Part shown: positions 1-11,245 of the stretch, one piece after another | Numbering within the stretch: position 1 is the first letter of the stretch | Layout: each line of letters starts with the position of its first letter | DNA from: Bugula neritina | Lineage: Eukaryota > Bryozoa > Gymnolaemata > Cheilostomatida > Bugulidae | NCBI GenBank assembly: GCA_964035545.1 | Contig: CAXIUT010000199.1 | Coordinates: forward strand, 1 to 32,032 | DNA length: 32,032 bases | Reading direction: 5' to 3' | The notes under the pieces: generated by a model | Told to the model about the DNA's origin: nothing | Databases searched by the model: none | Seen by the model: the letters and a program-made list of their open reading frames with translations, nothing else | Position numbers and translations under genes: made by a program

Positions 1-99
1 CCCAACCCCAACCCCAACCCCCAACCCCAACCCCAACCCCAACCCCAACCCCAACCCCAACCCCAACCCCAACCCCAACCCCAACCCCAACCCCAACCC
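1..99 (-). repeat. Left telomere, (CCCCAA)n
   Basis: The window opens with about 16 tandem CCCCAA units. One variant unit carries five Cs (fourth unit), and the array ends in CCC before unique sequence at 100. On the right-hand strand this is the G4T2 repeat of oligohymenophorean ciliates. Its orientation is correct for the left end of a linear chromosome. The 84 bases between it and the first gene are AT-rich and show nothing else, as expected for a short macronuclear subtelomere. Confidence 0.97.
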
Positions 100-183
100 T
101 CTTGAATGATTAATGATATAATCTTATTATAACAATTTTAAGTATATTTTTTTTGAATAATCATTTAGAATATAATTTGTAAT

Positions 184-1034
184 TCAAAATGTGGTTGATA
201 GCTTTTCATTTCTGAAAAAACCTCCTTGGAATTCTTGCTTTACTTCAAAAGGGGATTCAATAAGGAACATTGGTGTCTTAATTCCTTCTTTAACAGTTAA
301 AATTCCTTTATGATCAGTCATATCAGTTTTAACATAGCCAGGGCAGCAGAATAAACTTGAATCGCTTTTTTTATGATTTGAGGATTACGAGCTAAAGCTG
401 AATGGTACACATTGATTCCCAACTTAGATAAACCATATCCTGATTTAGGCCATCCTTTTTAGGCATAATTTCATCAATGATTCCTTGTTCAAACTCTTTC
501 ATAAGTGTGATAATTTAATCTTTAGTGATATTTTATTTTTTCCACCTCTTTTTAGTTCTTAGTTACTAATCTTTTTAAACATCATTGACCCAACTGTTGA
601 ACCAATAGTGACGACTTTTCCTTTTTAAGAGATCGAAGAAATAATCTTTTAAGTTAACTCGATAGTTCCAAAAAAATTCTAAATATCAAGAAACTTACTG
701 TTTTATTGGTATATTGGACTCCTTTGATGTCAAAGTCATCATCTTTAACAGCCACTCCAGCATTATTCACCAAACAATGGATAGAATTATATTTATCTTT
801 GACCACATTTAGGAAAGAATCTATGCTTGCGGAATCAGAAATATCTAATTTTTTTCAGTTGTATGCTGAAGCAGGATATTTGGTCAAGATCTATTTTCTT
901 GATTTTTATCCGAGTTCAATGTTGCGACATGCCATAATGACATTCCATCCTTGTTTGCTTGCTAAGTTTTCAGCAATTGCAAATCCTATTCCTTTGTTGG
1001 ATCCAGTGACAATGATATTCTTGAGAGCTTGCAT
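184..1034 (-). pseudogene. Short-chain dehydrogenase/reductase (carbonyl reductase-like), degraded copy 1
   Basis: The start ATG is at 1034 and the N-terminus carries the nucleotide-binding motif TGSNKGIG, then NNAG. A 20-nt intron lies at 679-698. Homology to the neighbouring copy continues to TGA at 184-186, and the C-terminal part resembles carbonyl reductases (P-G-Y-V-x-T-D-M). The frame is broken by an in-frame TGA at 855-857 (Leu expected) and by three single-base deletions near 549, 468 and 350, each shown by the frame jumping while homology to copy 2 continues. It is best called a pseudogene of an NADPH-dependent cytosolic SDR. Base-calling errors cannot explain the TGA as easily as the deletions. 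The first exon is almost identical to copy 2, the rest much less so. Confidence 0.85.
679..698 (-). other. 20-nt intron in SDR copy 1
   Basis: GTAAGT...TAG on the minus strand. Removing it joins NKT to NFFGT in the same reading frame as the paralogue. Confidence 0.85.
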
Positions 1035-1263
1035 CAATAGAAATTTTAAAAAATAATTTATAAATTAGAATGATTTTTTTAAAAAATTAATTGATATATT
1101 TGTCGGTATTAGATAAAATAATATTCTTATTTGATATCTTCAAATATCAAAATATGAAATTTAGATTTATTTGTATCTTCAAAGATGAATAAATATCTTT
1201 TGAATAACATCATAGATAAATAGTAACTAAAAACAAAATATAATAATAATATTTTTGAGAGAA

Positions 1264-2134
1264 TCACTTTGTAGATTAGAACTCAAAAGTTGATGATAGT
1301 TTCTCTTTTCTAAAGAATTTTCCTTGAAATTCCTCTTTTACTTCAAAAGGTAAATCAATTAAGAACATTGGAGTCATAATGCTTGATCGAGTGTCAAATC
1401 TCCCTTATGGCTGGTCATATCAGTTTGCACATATCCAGGACAACAGACATATACTTGAATTGATTTTTTTATTATCTCAGGGTAACAAGCGAGAGCTGAA
1501 TGATACACATTGATTCCCAACTTAGACACACCATATCCCCACTTAGGCCATCCTTTTTAGGCATAATTTTCATCAACAACTCCCTGTTCGAATTCTTTTA
1601 CAAGAGCTATGATTTCATCTTTTGTAATTTTATTGTTTCTCCATCTATTTTTTAGTTCTTAGTTTGTCAATCTTGTGAAAGTCATAGCTCCAGCCATTGA
1701 ACCTAGAGTCACAACTTTTCCTTTCTCAGAGATAAGAGGAATCATCTTTTCAGTGAATTCCATAGTTCCAAAAAAGTTCTAAATAAATAAATAATTACTG
1801 TCTTGTTTGTCCATCGAACTCCTTCTATTTCAAACTCACTTCCTTTAACAGCTACTCCAGCATTATTGACCAAACAATGAATAGGATTATATTTATCTTT
1901 TACCACATTTATAAAGGCATCGATGCTTGCAGAATCAGAAATATCCAACTTCTCTAAATGAACACTAGAAGCAGGATATTTGGTCAAGATCTATTTTCTT
2001 GATTTTTATCCGAGTTCAATGTTGCGACATGCCATAATGATATTCCATCCTTGTTTGCTTGCCAAATTTTAAGCAATTGCGAAGCCGATTCCTTTGTTGG
2101 AGCCAGTGACAATGATATTCTTGAGAGCTTGCAT
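1264..2134 (-). CDS. Short-chain dehydrogenase/reductase (carbonyl reductase-like), copy 2, one frameshift
   Basis: A tandem paralogue of the preceding gene, about 230 bp away. ATG at 2134. Visible SDR elements are the Rossmann motif TGSNKGIG, NNAG, a catalytic-type serine in GSMAG, and the Y-G-V-S-K catalytic Tyr/Lys pair, so the enzyme core is intact. One 20-nt intron lies at 1779-1798. Near 1380 one base is missing relative to copy 1: the literal frame ends at TGA 1374-1376, while the homologous C-terminus (TPMFLI... to TGA 1264-1266) continues one frame over. The protein therefore either loses about 35 C-terminal residues or the base is a sequence error. It probably reduces carbonyls with NADPH in the cytosol; the substrate cannot be told. 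Its start faces the phosphotransferase start 62 bp away, so the two probably share a divergent promoter. Confidence 0.8.
1779..1798 (-). other. 20-nt intron in SDR copy 2
   Basis: GTAATT...TAG on the minus strand, at exactly the same codon position as the intron of copy 1, so it predates the duplication. Confidence 0.88.
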
Positions 2135-2196
2135 TTGTTGAGAAATATCTTATCAATATAATTCCAAATCAGAATTAATTTCTTATATAAAAAGTT

Positions 2197-3352
2197 ATGT
2201 TAACTTACATCAACAAATAAGGTATAAGCTTCTTTATCAAGGATAAACTCATCTTAAAGATTTCTAATACAAAGGAACACTCGCAAGCATCACCTACAAA
2301 CACCTATGGTCACCTTTTGGGAATTGGCTTCTACAATTCATTCCTTCAACTATTGCTCCTAACACTATCACTCTCTTAGCTCTTATCATATTGACTTTAG
2401 GGCATATCCTCTTCATGGTTGGAAATGAAAAAAATTACAAAATAAAAAATTGGAAATTGATAGCCATGGCAGTATCAATATTGCTTTATCAGCATCTTGA
2501 TAACCTCGATGGAAAACAAGCAAGAAAAACAAGTATTTTTATAATAATAAAGAATCAAGTTCTCCTCTTGGCATGTTATTTGATCATGGAGCAGATGCTA
2601 TTAGCACTTTTTTGATTACATTCGAAGTGTTAGAGATATTTCAACTTGAAAATGCAAGTTTTAAAGTCCTTACTATCTTTGGAACATGCATGATTTCAGG
2701 TTATACGATGTTTTGGGCTCAATATGCTACTGGATTATTTAAGTTATAAATCGTCAACCCAGTTGATTAAGGATTACCTGGCTATGCTATATTTGCACTA
2801 GCTAATATCTTTGTATCGAAAAATTTTTGGAATACTCCTCATTGGTTCGGTCCTTATAATTTTTAAGGTGTCGTTTTATGTTTAGTTTTAGGGCTTTTTA
2901 TAGTTTTACCGATAATAAAAAATAGTTATACAGAGTCAATCCGGGATAAATCAGATATCACTAAAGCCTTAATTACACCTCTATTATTCGCAATAACCTT
3001 ATTTGCTTTGTATTTAAGTCCAAAATGCCCATATGAAAAAGCTCTATGGCCATTTTTCTATGGGATGATGTTTTCTTGGGCTTACAACGTCATCCTGATT
3101 CAAATATATCATGTAACTAAACAGCAGTATAACCCATTTAATAAAGCAACATTATCATTTCTTGGCCTATCATTGCTATATTTATTGATAGATGTTGATC
3201 CTTGGACATACTTCTTTGGTGTAGCTCTAGTTTCAGCAGCAGTATTCTTTGAATTTGTAATCAGTGTTATTCGACAGTCAGCTGATATCTTAGAAATTTA
3301 TGTTTTTTCTCTTGAAAAAGTTAAGAAAATACCATATTCACAGATATCTTGA
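2197..3352 (+). CDS. CDP-alcohol phosphotransferase (ethanolamine/choline phosphotransferase)
   Basis: It transfers phosphoethanolamine or phosphocholine from the CDP form to diacylglycerol, the last step of the Kennedy pathway, in ER/Golgi membranes. The spliced product is 371 residues, close to the EPT1/CEPT1 family. The signature D-G-x2-A-R-x8-G-x3-D-x3-D is complete (LDNLDGKQAR ... G-MLF-D-HGA-D, residues about 94-117) and only appears after removal of a 20-nt intron at 2533-2552. A first intron at 2222-2241 restores the N-terminal Y-K-G...W-S-P-F-G-N-W segment. About eight hydrophobic stretches follow. The C-terminus (IRQ...EIYVFSLEK) resembles the EPT1 tail. The frame is otherwise intact. 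Ethanolamine against choline preference cannot be read from the sequence. Confidence 0.93.
2222..2241 (+). other. 20-nt intron 1 of phosphotransferase gene
   Basis: GTATAA...AAG. Splicing restores the frame into the conserved N-terminus. Confidence 0.88.
2533..2552 (+). other. 20-nt intron 2 of phosphotransferase gene
   Basis: GTATTT...AAG. It lies inside the catalytic signature; only the spliced form gives D-G-x2-A-R-x8-G-x3-D-x3-D. Confidence 0.93.
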
Positions 3353-3387
3353 TCTTTATTATTTTATCTGCAATAAATATATTAACC

Positions 3388-3966
3388 ATGCTGCCTTATA
3401 GACTGAAACCTCCAACAAGTCACTAACTGAGATATACACAGGACTCACCTATATATTCTGAACCAACAATTGCTTTTAGTAATCGAAAACTTAAAGTAAA
3501 GGTTCAAGATGATCACCTAGAAATTAAAACCATATAAAAGTAGAGCACAAATATCAAGGAAAAAAACTATAGTCAATTCCTCTTCTTAAAAATTTACGCA
3601 TATCGAGTGATAAAATATCTATTTTGAAATCAGCTAAAAATGACTATAATGTTTTTTATGCGTAAAAAAAAGTCAAAATAAACTTATAATGATAAGGTCA
3701 TGATAGTAAATGGAGAGAAAAAGGAACCACAAAGAAGTATCTCTCATCGAAGTCAAAGAAAATAACCTTCCCAAACACTTGATAATTTCAGATATCAAAG
3801 TTTAACAATGTTAGGTAGAGGAAGTTCAATTTAAAGTCATTTTTTTACTAATATCTTATAAAGGTCATCATCTTTACAAGTTGAAGGAAAACCAAAAAGT
3901 ATGTCAACTTCAAGGTCACCAAGTAGGTATTCATCAGGTTCATAAGAAAGGCATATCAAATATTGA
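3388..3966 (+). CDS. Hypothetical Ser/Arg-rich protein, frame uncertain
   Basis: I do not recognise this gene. An ATG at 3388, 35 bp after the phosphotransferase stop, opens a frame with coding-like composition. To reach the final TGA at 3964-3966 the frame must change twice: one base seems missing in a run of seven As near 3560, and either a 25-nt GTC...AAG intron (3673-3697) or another indel joins the middle to the end. Assembled this way the product is about 184 residues. It is mixed charged at first and rich in Ser, Arg and Pro at the end (SMSTSRSPSRYSSGS), which suggests a disordered, phosphorylatable tail. No membrane segment or known domain is visible. The last part (about 3700-3966) is the most convincing coding stretch. 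Confidence 0.45.
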
Positions 3967-4162
3967 TTTAAATTATTTTCTATATTATTTTGATCTATTT
4001 GAAATGTTAGTAAATTGATTGAACTTAGTAAAATTATTTTTAAAAAATTAATTAAGAATGGTTGATCTTAATTATGATTGGTTAATTTTTGTAGGTTATC
4101 AGGAAATTATTATTTCATAGGGATCAATTTTTCCATAATTTAATTTATTTTTATTCTATTTG
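3967..4162. other. Intergenic, AT-rich
   Basis: 196 bases between the unknown gene and the ABCG copy. They are very AT-rich with no convincing ORF or repeat, and presumably hold the 3' end of one gene and the promoter of the next. Confidence 0.5.
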
Positions 4163-5979
4163 ATGATAAATCATACCGAACAGCCTCTCAACAAATAAAC
4201 AACATTTGAAAAGTGTAAACCAGTTGATATTTGTTTCAGAAATATCATCTACAGTGTTTAAGTTTAAGATAAGGAATAATCGTCTTCTTCATTACCATGT
4301 TTCAAAAATACAAACAGAAATAGCTCCTCAAGAATGTTTCAGGTATCTTTAAAGCTGGAGAACTGACTGCCATTATGGGAGCTTCAGGAGCAGGAAAAAC
4401 TACTCTTCTCAATGTGCTTGCATGTAGAGTGCCTTAAAAAAATCTCAAAGGAAACCTAACAGCCAATGGTAAGCCATACACATTCGATGATTTTGGATTT
4501 TTCGCTAACTATGTTATGCAACAGGATGTCCTTATACAGACTCTGACTGTCAGAGAAACACTTGAGTTTGCTGCTGATCTGAAATTGAATGCATCTGAAG
4601 AAGATAAGAAAGCCAAAATCGATCGATTGGCAAGAAAATTCAAATTGGAAAAATGTATTGATACTTATGTTGGAGGAGATCAACTAAAAGGAATTTCTGG
4701 TGGATAAAAGAAAAGAACATCGATTGCCTTTTAACTCATAAGTGACCCAACAGTCCTTGTCCTTGACTAACCTACTTCAGGTCTAGATTCGCTTACTTCT
4801 TTTATCATTGTTAGATATTTAAAAACAATTAGCTTCAAGAGAAGGAAAAACTATCTTCATGACTATCCATCAACCTAATCATGAAATTTATGAACAGTTT
4901 GATAAGATTATTTTGATGGTTGAAGGCAATTAATTTATCAAGGACCAGCTGTAAAGGCTGTTGATTACTTTTCATTAAATTTCGACCTAACTTGTCAATA
5001 GTTTTGTAATCCAGCTGATTATTTTATGCAAATAATGCATCATGAAGATCCAGAAAATCTTAAAAGATATCCTCGTTACTTCTAGACCTATCAAAAACGC
5101 ATACAGCCTTAAATTGAAAATGAACTTCAAAATTAATAAAAAGGAGAAGTTGTTAGGAGACAAATCGAGGTAACAGCTGGAACATCGATGAAAACTTTAA
5201 TTTATCGAGATTTTCTGAATGTTATGAGAAATCCTATGCTTATAAAGCTAAGATTCTTTCAAACAGTTATTCTTTCATTATATATGGGTGGATTATATTT
5301 TCAATTTGATGATGATTCTTAAAGATATACTGATGATTTGAATTGGAGATCTCTCACTGGATTTCTTTTTTTCTTATCTATCAATATGTTCTTTTTAGCT
5401 CTAGTGCCAGTAGAACTTGTGTTTCCAATTGAACGAGCTGTCTTTCTGAAAGAAGAAGGAGCAAAACTCTACACTACTTTTGCATACTTCATGAGTAGAA
5501 ATATTATTGAAATACCATATTCAATTGTATTTCCTCTTTTGCAGACTTTAATTCTTTATTGGTATGTTGGGCTTTCTTCAACAGTTCATCAGTTCTTTAT
5601 CTTTTTCTTGGTAGGCTATCTAGTAACAGTCAATGGAGTATCATTAGGACTTATGTTAGGTAGTATGATTAGTGATGCGAGATCAGTTTCTTCAATCACT
5701 CCTATTATTGTAATTCCATTTATTCTATTTTCTGGATTTTTCAAGAATTCCGGTAACGTACCACAATGGATAGGATGGATACAGTACATATCAACAATGA
5801 AATATTCTTTTACTGCTTGGGTTAACAATTAAGTTGATGGATTTACTCCTTCAAATATTTAAAACTTGAATTTCGATGTAAGTATGTGGCTTAGTATTGG
5901 AATACTAGCTATTCTAGCTGTTGGATTCAGATTGCTGAGTTTTTTCTTCCTTTGGTATCTCAGATCTCGGCTCTAATGA
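4163..5979 (+). CDS. ABCG-type half-transporter, copy A, with three indels
   Basis: ABCG (White/eye-pigment) architecture: an N-terminal ATPase followed by a membrane domain. Visible are Walker A GASGAGKT, the Q loop (QQDV), signature ISGGEKKR, Walker [10 protein letters not shown] (Glu encoded by TAA at 4768), the H loop (IHQP), and about six transmembrane segments in the last 220 residues. Half-transporters dimerise and export lipids or small hydrophobic molecules across membranes; the substrate is unknown. Compared with intact copy B (15064-16875), three single-base changes break the frame: a missing base in the A run at 4304-4308, an extra A at 4821-4825, and a missing base near 4928. Taken literally the gene is a pseudogene; with all three reversed the product is 605 residues. 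Start chosen because MINHTEQP matches copy B's MMNQTEK. Confidence 0.82.
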
Positions 5980-6017
5980 TCCATAATTCAAATATCATAA
6001 TATTATTATTTTATTAA

Positions 6018-7766
6018 TCATAAAGCATTTGTGTTTTCTTTAAGCCAGGTCAAAGTTTATTTATCGTCTTTGAGTTCAGGAGAAAGTTTATTCCACACTC
6101 TCTCATGATATTCATTGATAAATTCTACTGTTTCAGCATCAAGCAAAGATTTTTCGATTAATTTTCTATCATATGGACATAAGGTCAAGTTTTAAAAGTT
6201 GTTGAAACCTTAATTTTATCTCACTAACAACATGTTTTCAATTCTTATTCCGAATTATCCTTCACAATAGTATCCTGGTTCATTTGTAACTATCATGCCA
6301 GCTTTGAACTTTGTATGATTCATTCGACTAATACCTACTGGCATTTAGTGAACGCCAGCAAAGTATCCTACTCCATGCCCTGTTCCATGTTGATAATCCC
6401 ATCCTTTTTTCCATAGATGTCTTCTTGCTAAAACATCAATTTCAGCACCTGATAAAGATCCTTCAGGCCAATGTAGTCTTTATAAATCTAAATTTCCAAG
6501 TAAAACTCGAGTATAAGCTTATTTCTATTTAGGAGTTGGATTTCCAAAGGTGAATACTCTTGTTACATCAGTGGTGCCATCAAGATACTGTCCTCCAGAG
6601 TCAACTAAATGCAGCATATCTTTTGTAAGAATTTTACTTGACTCAGGCGAAGGTTTATAGTGTACAATAGCTCCATTTTAGCCTCCAGCACTAATAGTGT
6701 CAAAACTTAAACCTTTATTTAAAGGTTGTAATCTTCTTAGAGAGTCAATCTTTTAAGCAGCTTAATACTAAGATACAGTATTCATTTTGATCTCCAAGTC
6801 CAAAATTTAGCCATTGCGATACCATCAACCAAATGACAACGTCTAAAACCATTTATTTATTTCTGAGTACGGATTGCTCGATATAATCCAATACCGTCCC
6901 ATTAAATATATTGCTTTTATTTGATTTTGTCATATATAAAATAGTTTATTTTATCCATTGTAACCAAAGATGAAGAATCGAATTGAGGTTAATAACTTTT
7001 TACTTATATTTTTTTCTTGATTCAGATGTCTTTTAAGGACATCACATTCAAGAGAAGGATGCTATTTAGGGAGATAAAGTTTTCCTCCTTCAAGAGTGAT
7101 AACTAACATTCCTTTAAAAAATGGATTATGAGGAATTTAGTTTGATCTTATATTGAGTATCCAAGCTATTTCTGATAAATCATTAAAAATAGCAGCTTAT
7201 CCTTTCTTTTATTTGATTTTTTAACGTACCCAGACTACTTTTTCAGTCATTGGTTTTCCTGCCCATTCCTCATGAAGATATATCATTGGCATTTGAATAG
7301 TTGGTCTTTATTACCATATTTAGTCGATTAAATTTCCTTTTACAGCTTTAAAATCAATGCCTTTATCTTTAAAATATTTCATTCTTTCGATTGCAGTCTC
7401 TAATTAACATTTTAATTACTAGCAGCAATCAAAGAAGGATCAAAACCAATTGATATATCTTTGGAGTAGTTTTCTGCAATAATTTAGTTCCATTTTTTTT
7501 ATTTAGGTAACATCTTTTTGAAAGTCCATCCTTATTCTAGTTATTTTTAAGCTTGAATGAAGTATCGACTATCAGTCCATAATACTGCCTACTTTTGTGA
7601 CACGAATGTAAGTGCATTTGAACCTGTGAATCCAGATAAAAAATTTAACTCGTTAATCACTTTCAGTGAGATATTCACTTTGATGTTCATCGCTTCGAGG
7701 AAGAATGTAGCCATGAAGATTGTTGGCTGATAGTAGTTATCGTATTCTCGATAATCTTTTTGCCAT
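6018..7766 (-). CDS. Xaa-Pro aminopeptidase (aminopeptidase P, M24B), with four indels
   Basis: It removes N-terminal residues that precede proline, probably in the cytosol. The N-terminal creatinase-like domain ([20 protein letters not shown]) is followed by the pita-bread catalytic domain with all five metal ligands: [26 protein letters not shown] and RIEN. VHE near 6346 has its Glu encoded by TAA. The ATG at 7766 gives [12 protein letters not shown] and needs no shift. Four compensating single-base indels are inferred from family homology: extra base in the T run 7638-7643, missing base near 7401, extra base in the run 7009-7015, missing base in 6785-6788. They sum to zero, giving 582 residues when corrected. 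Either a decaying gene or local consensus errors. It is convergent with copy A of the transporter (38 bp apart). Confidence 0.85.
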
Positions 7767-7857
7767 ATATTTGATAAATATCAGACATAATTAAAACAAC
7801 TCAAATATTATCTTTTTCAGTGAAGTTAAGATAGTTATAAATGATAATTGTTGATGA

Positions 7858-8175
7858 TCATTCGTAAGGATTTAGTTTTTTTAGTTCTTTTTCTCCATGG
7901 GCATATGAACATTGATCTTTGTATCGACAAAAGCCTCGTTCTTCAAAGTTTTTACATAATCTGGTCTTATACTTATTACTCCTAACTACGTCTTATTAAT
8001 GTTTGAATTAGCAATTATCACCTTTCTTGCATTAGTTTTTCAAAAAGTATCTGCAGACTCCTTCTCTTTCCAACCTGAAAAACTCTTCTTCCTGTCCCTA
8101 CTCACATATATTAAGTCTAAAACTAGGAGGTTTTATCTCATGTATCGAATTAAGGGACTTTTAAAGGTCCTTCAT
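7858..8175 (-). CDS. Tandem CCCH zinc-finger protein
   Basis: A small intact gene of 105 residues without an intron, too broken by TAA/TAG to be seen under the standard code. It holds two CCCH fingers: C-x7-C-x5-C-x3-H (CRYFLKNQCKKGDNCEFKH) and C-x8-C-x5-C-x3-H (CKNFEERGFCRYKDQCSYAH), separated by about 20 residues. The second matches the tristetraprolin/ZFP36 spacing exactly, and both are followed by basic residues. Proteins of this kind bind AU-rich RNA and tune mRNA stability; that role is inferred from the family. The start ATG gives MKDLEKSLNSI and the stop is TGA at 7858-7860. It lies 90 bp upstream of the aminopeptidase P start, on the same strand. Confidence 0.88.
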
Positions 8176-8314
8176 TGAGTAGTTTTTTCATGTGACTATT
8201 ATTTATTCAAAATATCTATTAAGTTCAAATATCATGACTCTATTGATATTTTTAAATAGTGATAAAATTATCAATATAAAAAAGTAAATGCTGACAATCA
8301 TATTGTAATAAGGA

Positions 8315-10989
8315 TCAAATTTCTCCTTGGTTATTTAGGATTAATCTTTTATATTTATAATGTTCGAATCTTCCTCTCTTGGCTGGTGAAGCTAAATAAT
8401 TTTTACTATTCTATAAAGCTTGTTCTTCATTTTTACTTTGCTATCTGATATTATGAGTAAATGTTTTTCTGAAGTGAGGGTCTGATAGATCCATTACTAC
8501 TCGATTTTTTTCCTGTTGACTATCGACGATTTGAACGTTCTTCATTAAACTTGTTGGAGACCATCTATACAAAGTTAAGACGAGGTGCAAAACAAAATTT
8601 CATTGGTTAATCTTTTGTTTTAGAATTTGATCCATATGATCCGAAATTGAAGTTTATGATTTTAGCTGTATTTCCTTTTTTTTAATCAACTGATAAAAAT
8701 TTCTATCTTGATCCATTTGATTTTTTTGGACCCTTTCTTGTTCTAAAAATAAATTAAGATTCATTTTATTATTGTCTTTAGCATGATTCTTAAAAACCAG
8801 GTTGATATTCTTCAAGAGTATCTTCTTCTTTTTGTATATCTTAACTTGTCTTTCTGGTATTAGGTCTTGATTTATGTCTGATATTACAACGACTTACTGA
8901 CCTACATTTACCTTTTATCATCTGAAGAAGATAGTTAGCCTGATCAGGAGATAGATCATCTTCTGCTCCTTAATTATCAGAACTTCCTTAACTAAGATCA
9001 TCATCACTCTTGCGATCGAACTATTTTTTAGATTAGGCTTGCTTTATCTCTTAAAAAAGAGATTTTATTTGTTAGTTTTATATTTATGCAAAGATAGAGT
9101 TTTTTTGTGGTTTTATTTGTGGTTTAGTTATTCTTTTAGTTATTTTTCTATTATCTTTTTCTTTATCTTTTTTTCTTGCCTGTTTTTTCTAATATCTATT
9201 TTTATCAGATGTCACAAGTAGGTCAATATACTGAGCAAGTGCTACACCTGTTCGATTTCCCATTTATTTCCATTTTTCACCATTGAATGGTACATCTTTT
9301 AGGTTTTCATAGTCGAAATAAGAACCATTCGATGTTTAAATTGTATAAGATAAAGGTATTCCTAGCTTTCTCAATAAAATAGCTCGTGCTGTTGTTTGTT
9401 TCACTTGATTTATTTTGAAAATACAGCTGTAATATCTAAACATTGGAGTTACATTGCCAAGTAACTTAGGAAATATTCTTGCTTCATAGTAATAACGATC
9501 GATGATAGGAAACTATGGCCCATACATGAAGGTGTTCTTTTAGTTGAATGACCATGAAAATCTAAAAACATTAATACCTTCTCACCGAAAAATTATTTAC
9601 TTTATGTCACCAGCTTTTTAAAATGATAAACTTCAGGAAAAACTAATTTATCAGGATGTCTATACTCTCTATTGAAATCTTTTCCTGATAACCCAGTTCT
9701 ATAGTTACCAAGAGCTACACCATCAGATTAAGCATTGGTACAATCTTAAAAACTATGTGTTTTCTTAGAAGAATAGCCAACTTGGAATCACCACAGAGCC
9801 ACTCAATGAATCCTTCTATCATATGAGATCCATTAGATTAACCAGGATGAGCTCGTCCTGATATTACAATACATCTCTTTGGTACTCCTTATATTTCTTC
9901 GAGAGATTCTGTTAGTCCTTGATGTACATTCAAAAGAGGTATTTCAAGTCCTCCCAGAGAGTTACAGAGTTTAGTAACTTTAAGGAAGTTTTTAGTTTAA
10001 GGTCTAGCACTCAATGTGTGAATATATTCTGTTAGTCGTGTATAGGAGTAAGGGATACAGTATGCTATTTGAATTTAATCTTGATCATATTGAGTATAGT
10101 ATTCAAAAGAAAGTCTATACATTTGTCTGATATCGAAATCATACAATCTTTGCAGCGTTAAGGGATTTCTTTTCAAACGATGGTTCTATCCATCTTGCTA
10201 CCATGATACCTTTTCTTTCTTGTATTTTTGCTATGAATAAATGTACGGTTTCATTCCTCTAGCAAATAAACATTTATCTTTCTGAAAGTTGCATATATTT
10301 ATTTTATACTTCAATAATCTTTTCCATCCCTTTACTTTAAAGTTGAACCACTGCAGATGTCCAGAAGTGTTACTATCGACTCGCATAAAACAGTCATACT
10401 ATCTTTATCCTATCTGCATGACACAATCAAGATTTCCTCCTTAGAAAAAGGAATCAAAAATCAAGCCATCTTCAGCCTACCAATGCTGTCCACAGAAAGG
10501 TCTATTGGTAAACTTCATGTCATTTGGAGCTTTGATGTGATTATATGGAAATGAAAAGCTCTTATCATACCAAGAATAGTAGGTATTTTCGTAACGAGGA
10601 CCAAGGTAGACTATCCTTGATTTATTTTTTGGTTGTTTAAGTGCTTTTTTTATGAGATTATCGAACCTTTCGGTTTAGAATATAATTGGAATGGGAGATG
10701 GAAGGTCGAGTTTTTTTGTTCCAACTATGTTAAATGAAAAATACCCAGTTTAAATATCAGGCTTGAGTGAATATGTTTTATCTTTAATCTACTGTGGAGG
10801 TGGAATCTTGAATTTAACTTCTTCTTTCAGGTTCTATAGATTCTATTCTTCTTTGATTTATGGTATAATTAGCTGTTCGTGGGTGATCTCTTACTCAGAA
10901 GAGAATCCATCATCGATGATTTTATCCTAGTCATCTTTTTCTACTTTGGGATTTTATTATTTATTCATGACTTTATATTTATTAATCAT
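8315..10989 (-). CDS. Cytosolic carboxypeptidase (M14D, CCP/AGBL family), with frameshifts
   Basis: Probably a tubulin deglutamylase or detyrosinase acting on axonemal microtubules. An N-terminal CCP domain (YLGPRYENTYYSWYDKSF...PFCGQHW, residues about 150-220) leads into the zinc peptidase: zinc ligands in HPGE (Glu by TAA at 9838-9840, residue about 383), NPDGV, GNYRTGLSG, zinc His in FHGHS, catalytic Glu in YTIETS (TAA at 9336-9338, residue about 550). A long charged, Ser-rich tail follows, ending ...KRLILNNQGEI at TGA 8315-8317. Two single-base deletions (near 9725 within NPDG, and in 9538-9541) break the frame. Near 8570-8600 a +1 shift or a 22-nt GTC...AAG intron is needed to reach the tail. 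Corrected length is about 891 residues. With kinesin-2 it forms the ciliary part of this chromosome. Confidence 0.85.
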
Positions 10990-11245
10990 ATCATCATTGT
11001 AATAGTTAGTAAAATATCAAAATAGATTTTATTTACATTCATCATATTCAATATATATTCTTATACGAATATACTATCTGCTATTATTGTGATATAAAAC
11101 AAAAAAAAAATAGAAGAGACAGGAATATGAACTTCAAAAAGAACAAGAAATACTAAACTTATGAATTTAAATTATTTTTTTTCATAGTCAAAATATCAAA
11201 TAATTGGTGATTAATCAAAGAGATAATCTTTTTATAAATTTATTA
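10990..11245. other. Divergent intergenic region
   Basis: 256 AT-rich bases between the carboxypeptidase and UBR starts, with an A run near 11101. It must hold promoters for both genes. I see no defined motif and no ORF worth reporting. Confidence 0.5.

Noticed and set aside
3353-3470. Extension of the phosphotransferase past TGA 3350 through a 19-nt GTTTTT...AAG intron
   Set aside because: The unspliced EIYVFSLEK matches the family C-terminus. The spliced frame gives no homology and the 5' end is not GTA.
4456-4683. Minus-strand ORF of 75 codons inside ABCG copy A
   Set aside because: It is a shadow of the ATPase domain, which has clear motifs on the plus strand.
7766-7788. Upstream ATG (7788) for aminopeptidase P
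   Set aside because: It needs an extra frameshift. ATG 7766 reads straight into the conserved N-terminal domain.
4300-9730. Euplotes-like programmed +1 frameshifting as the cause of the indels
   Set aside because: The sites do not share a slippery AAA-stop context, both signs occur, and the telomere repeat and code are not those of Euplotes.
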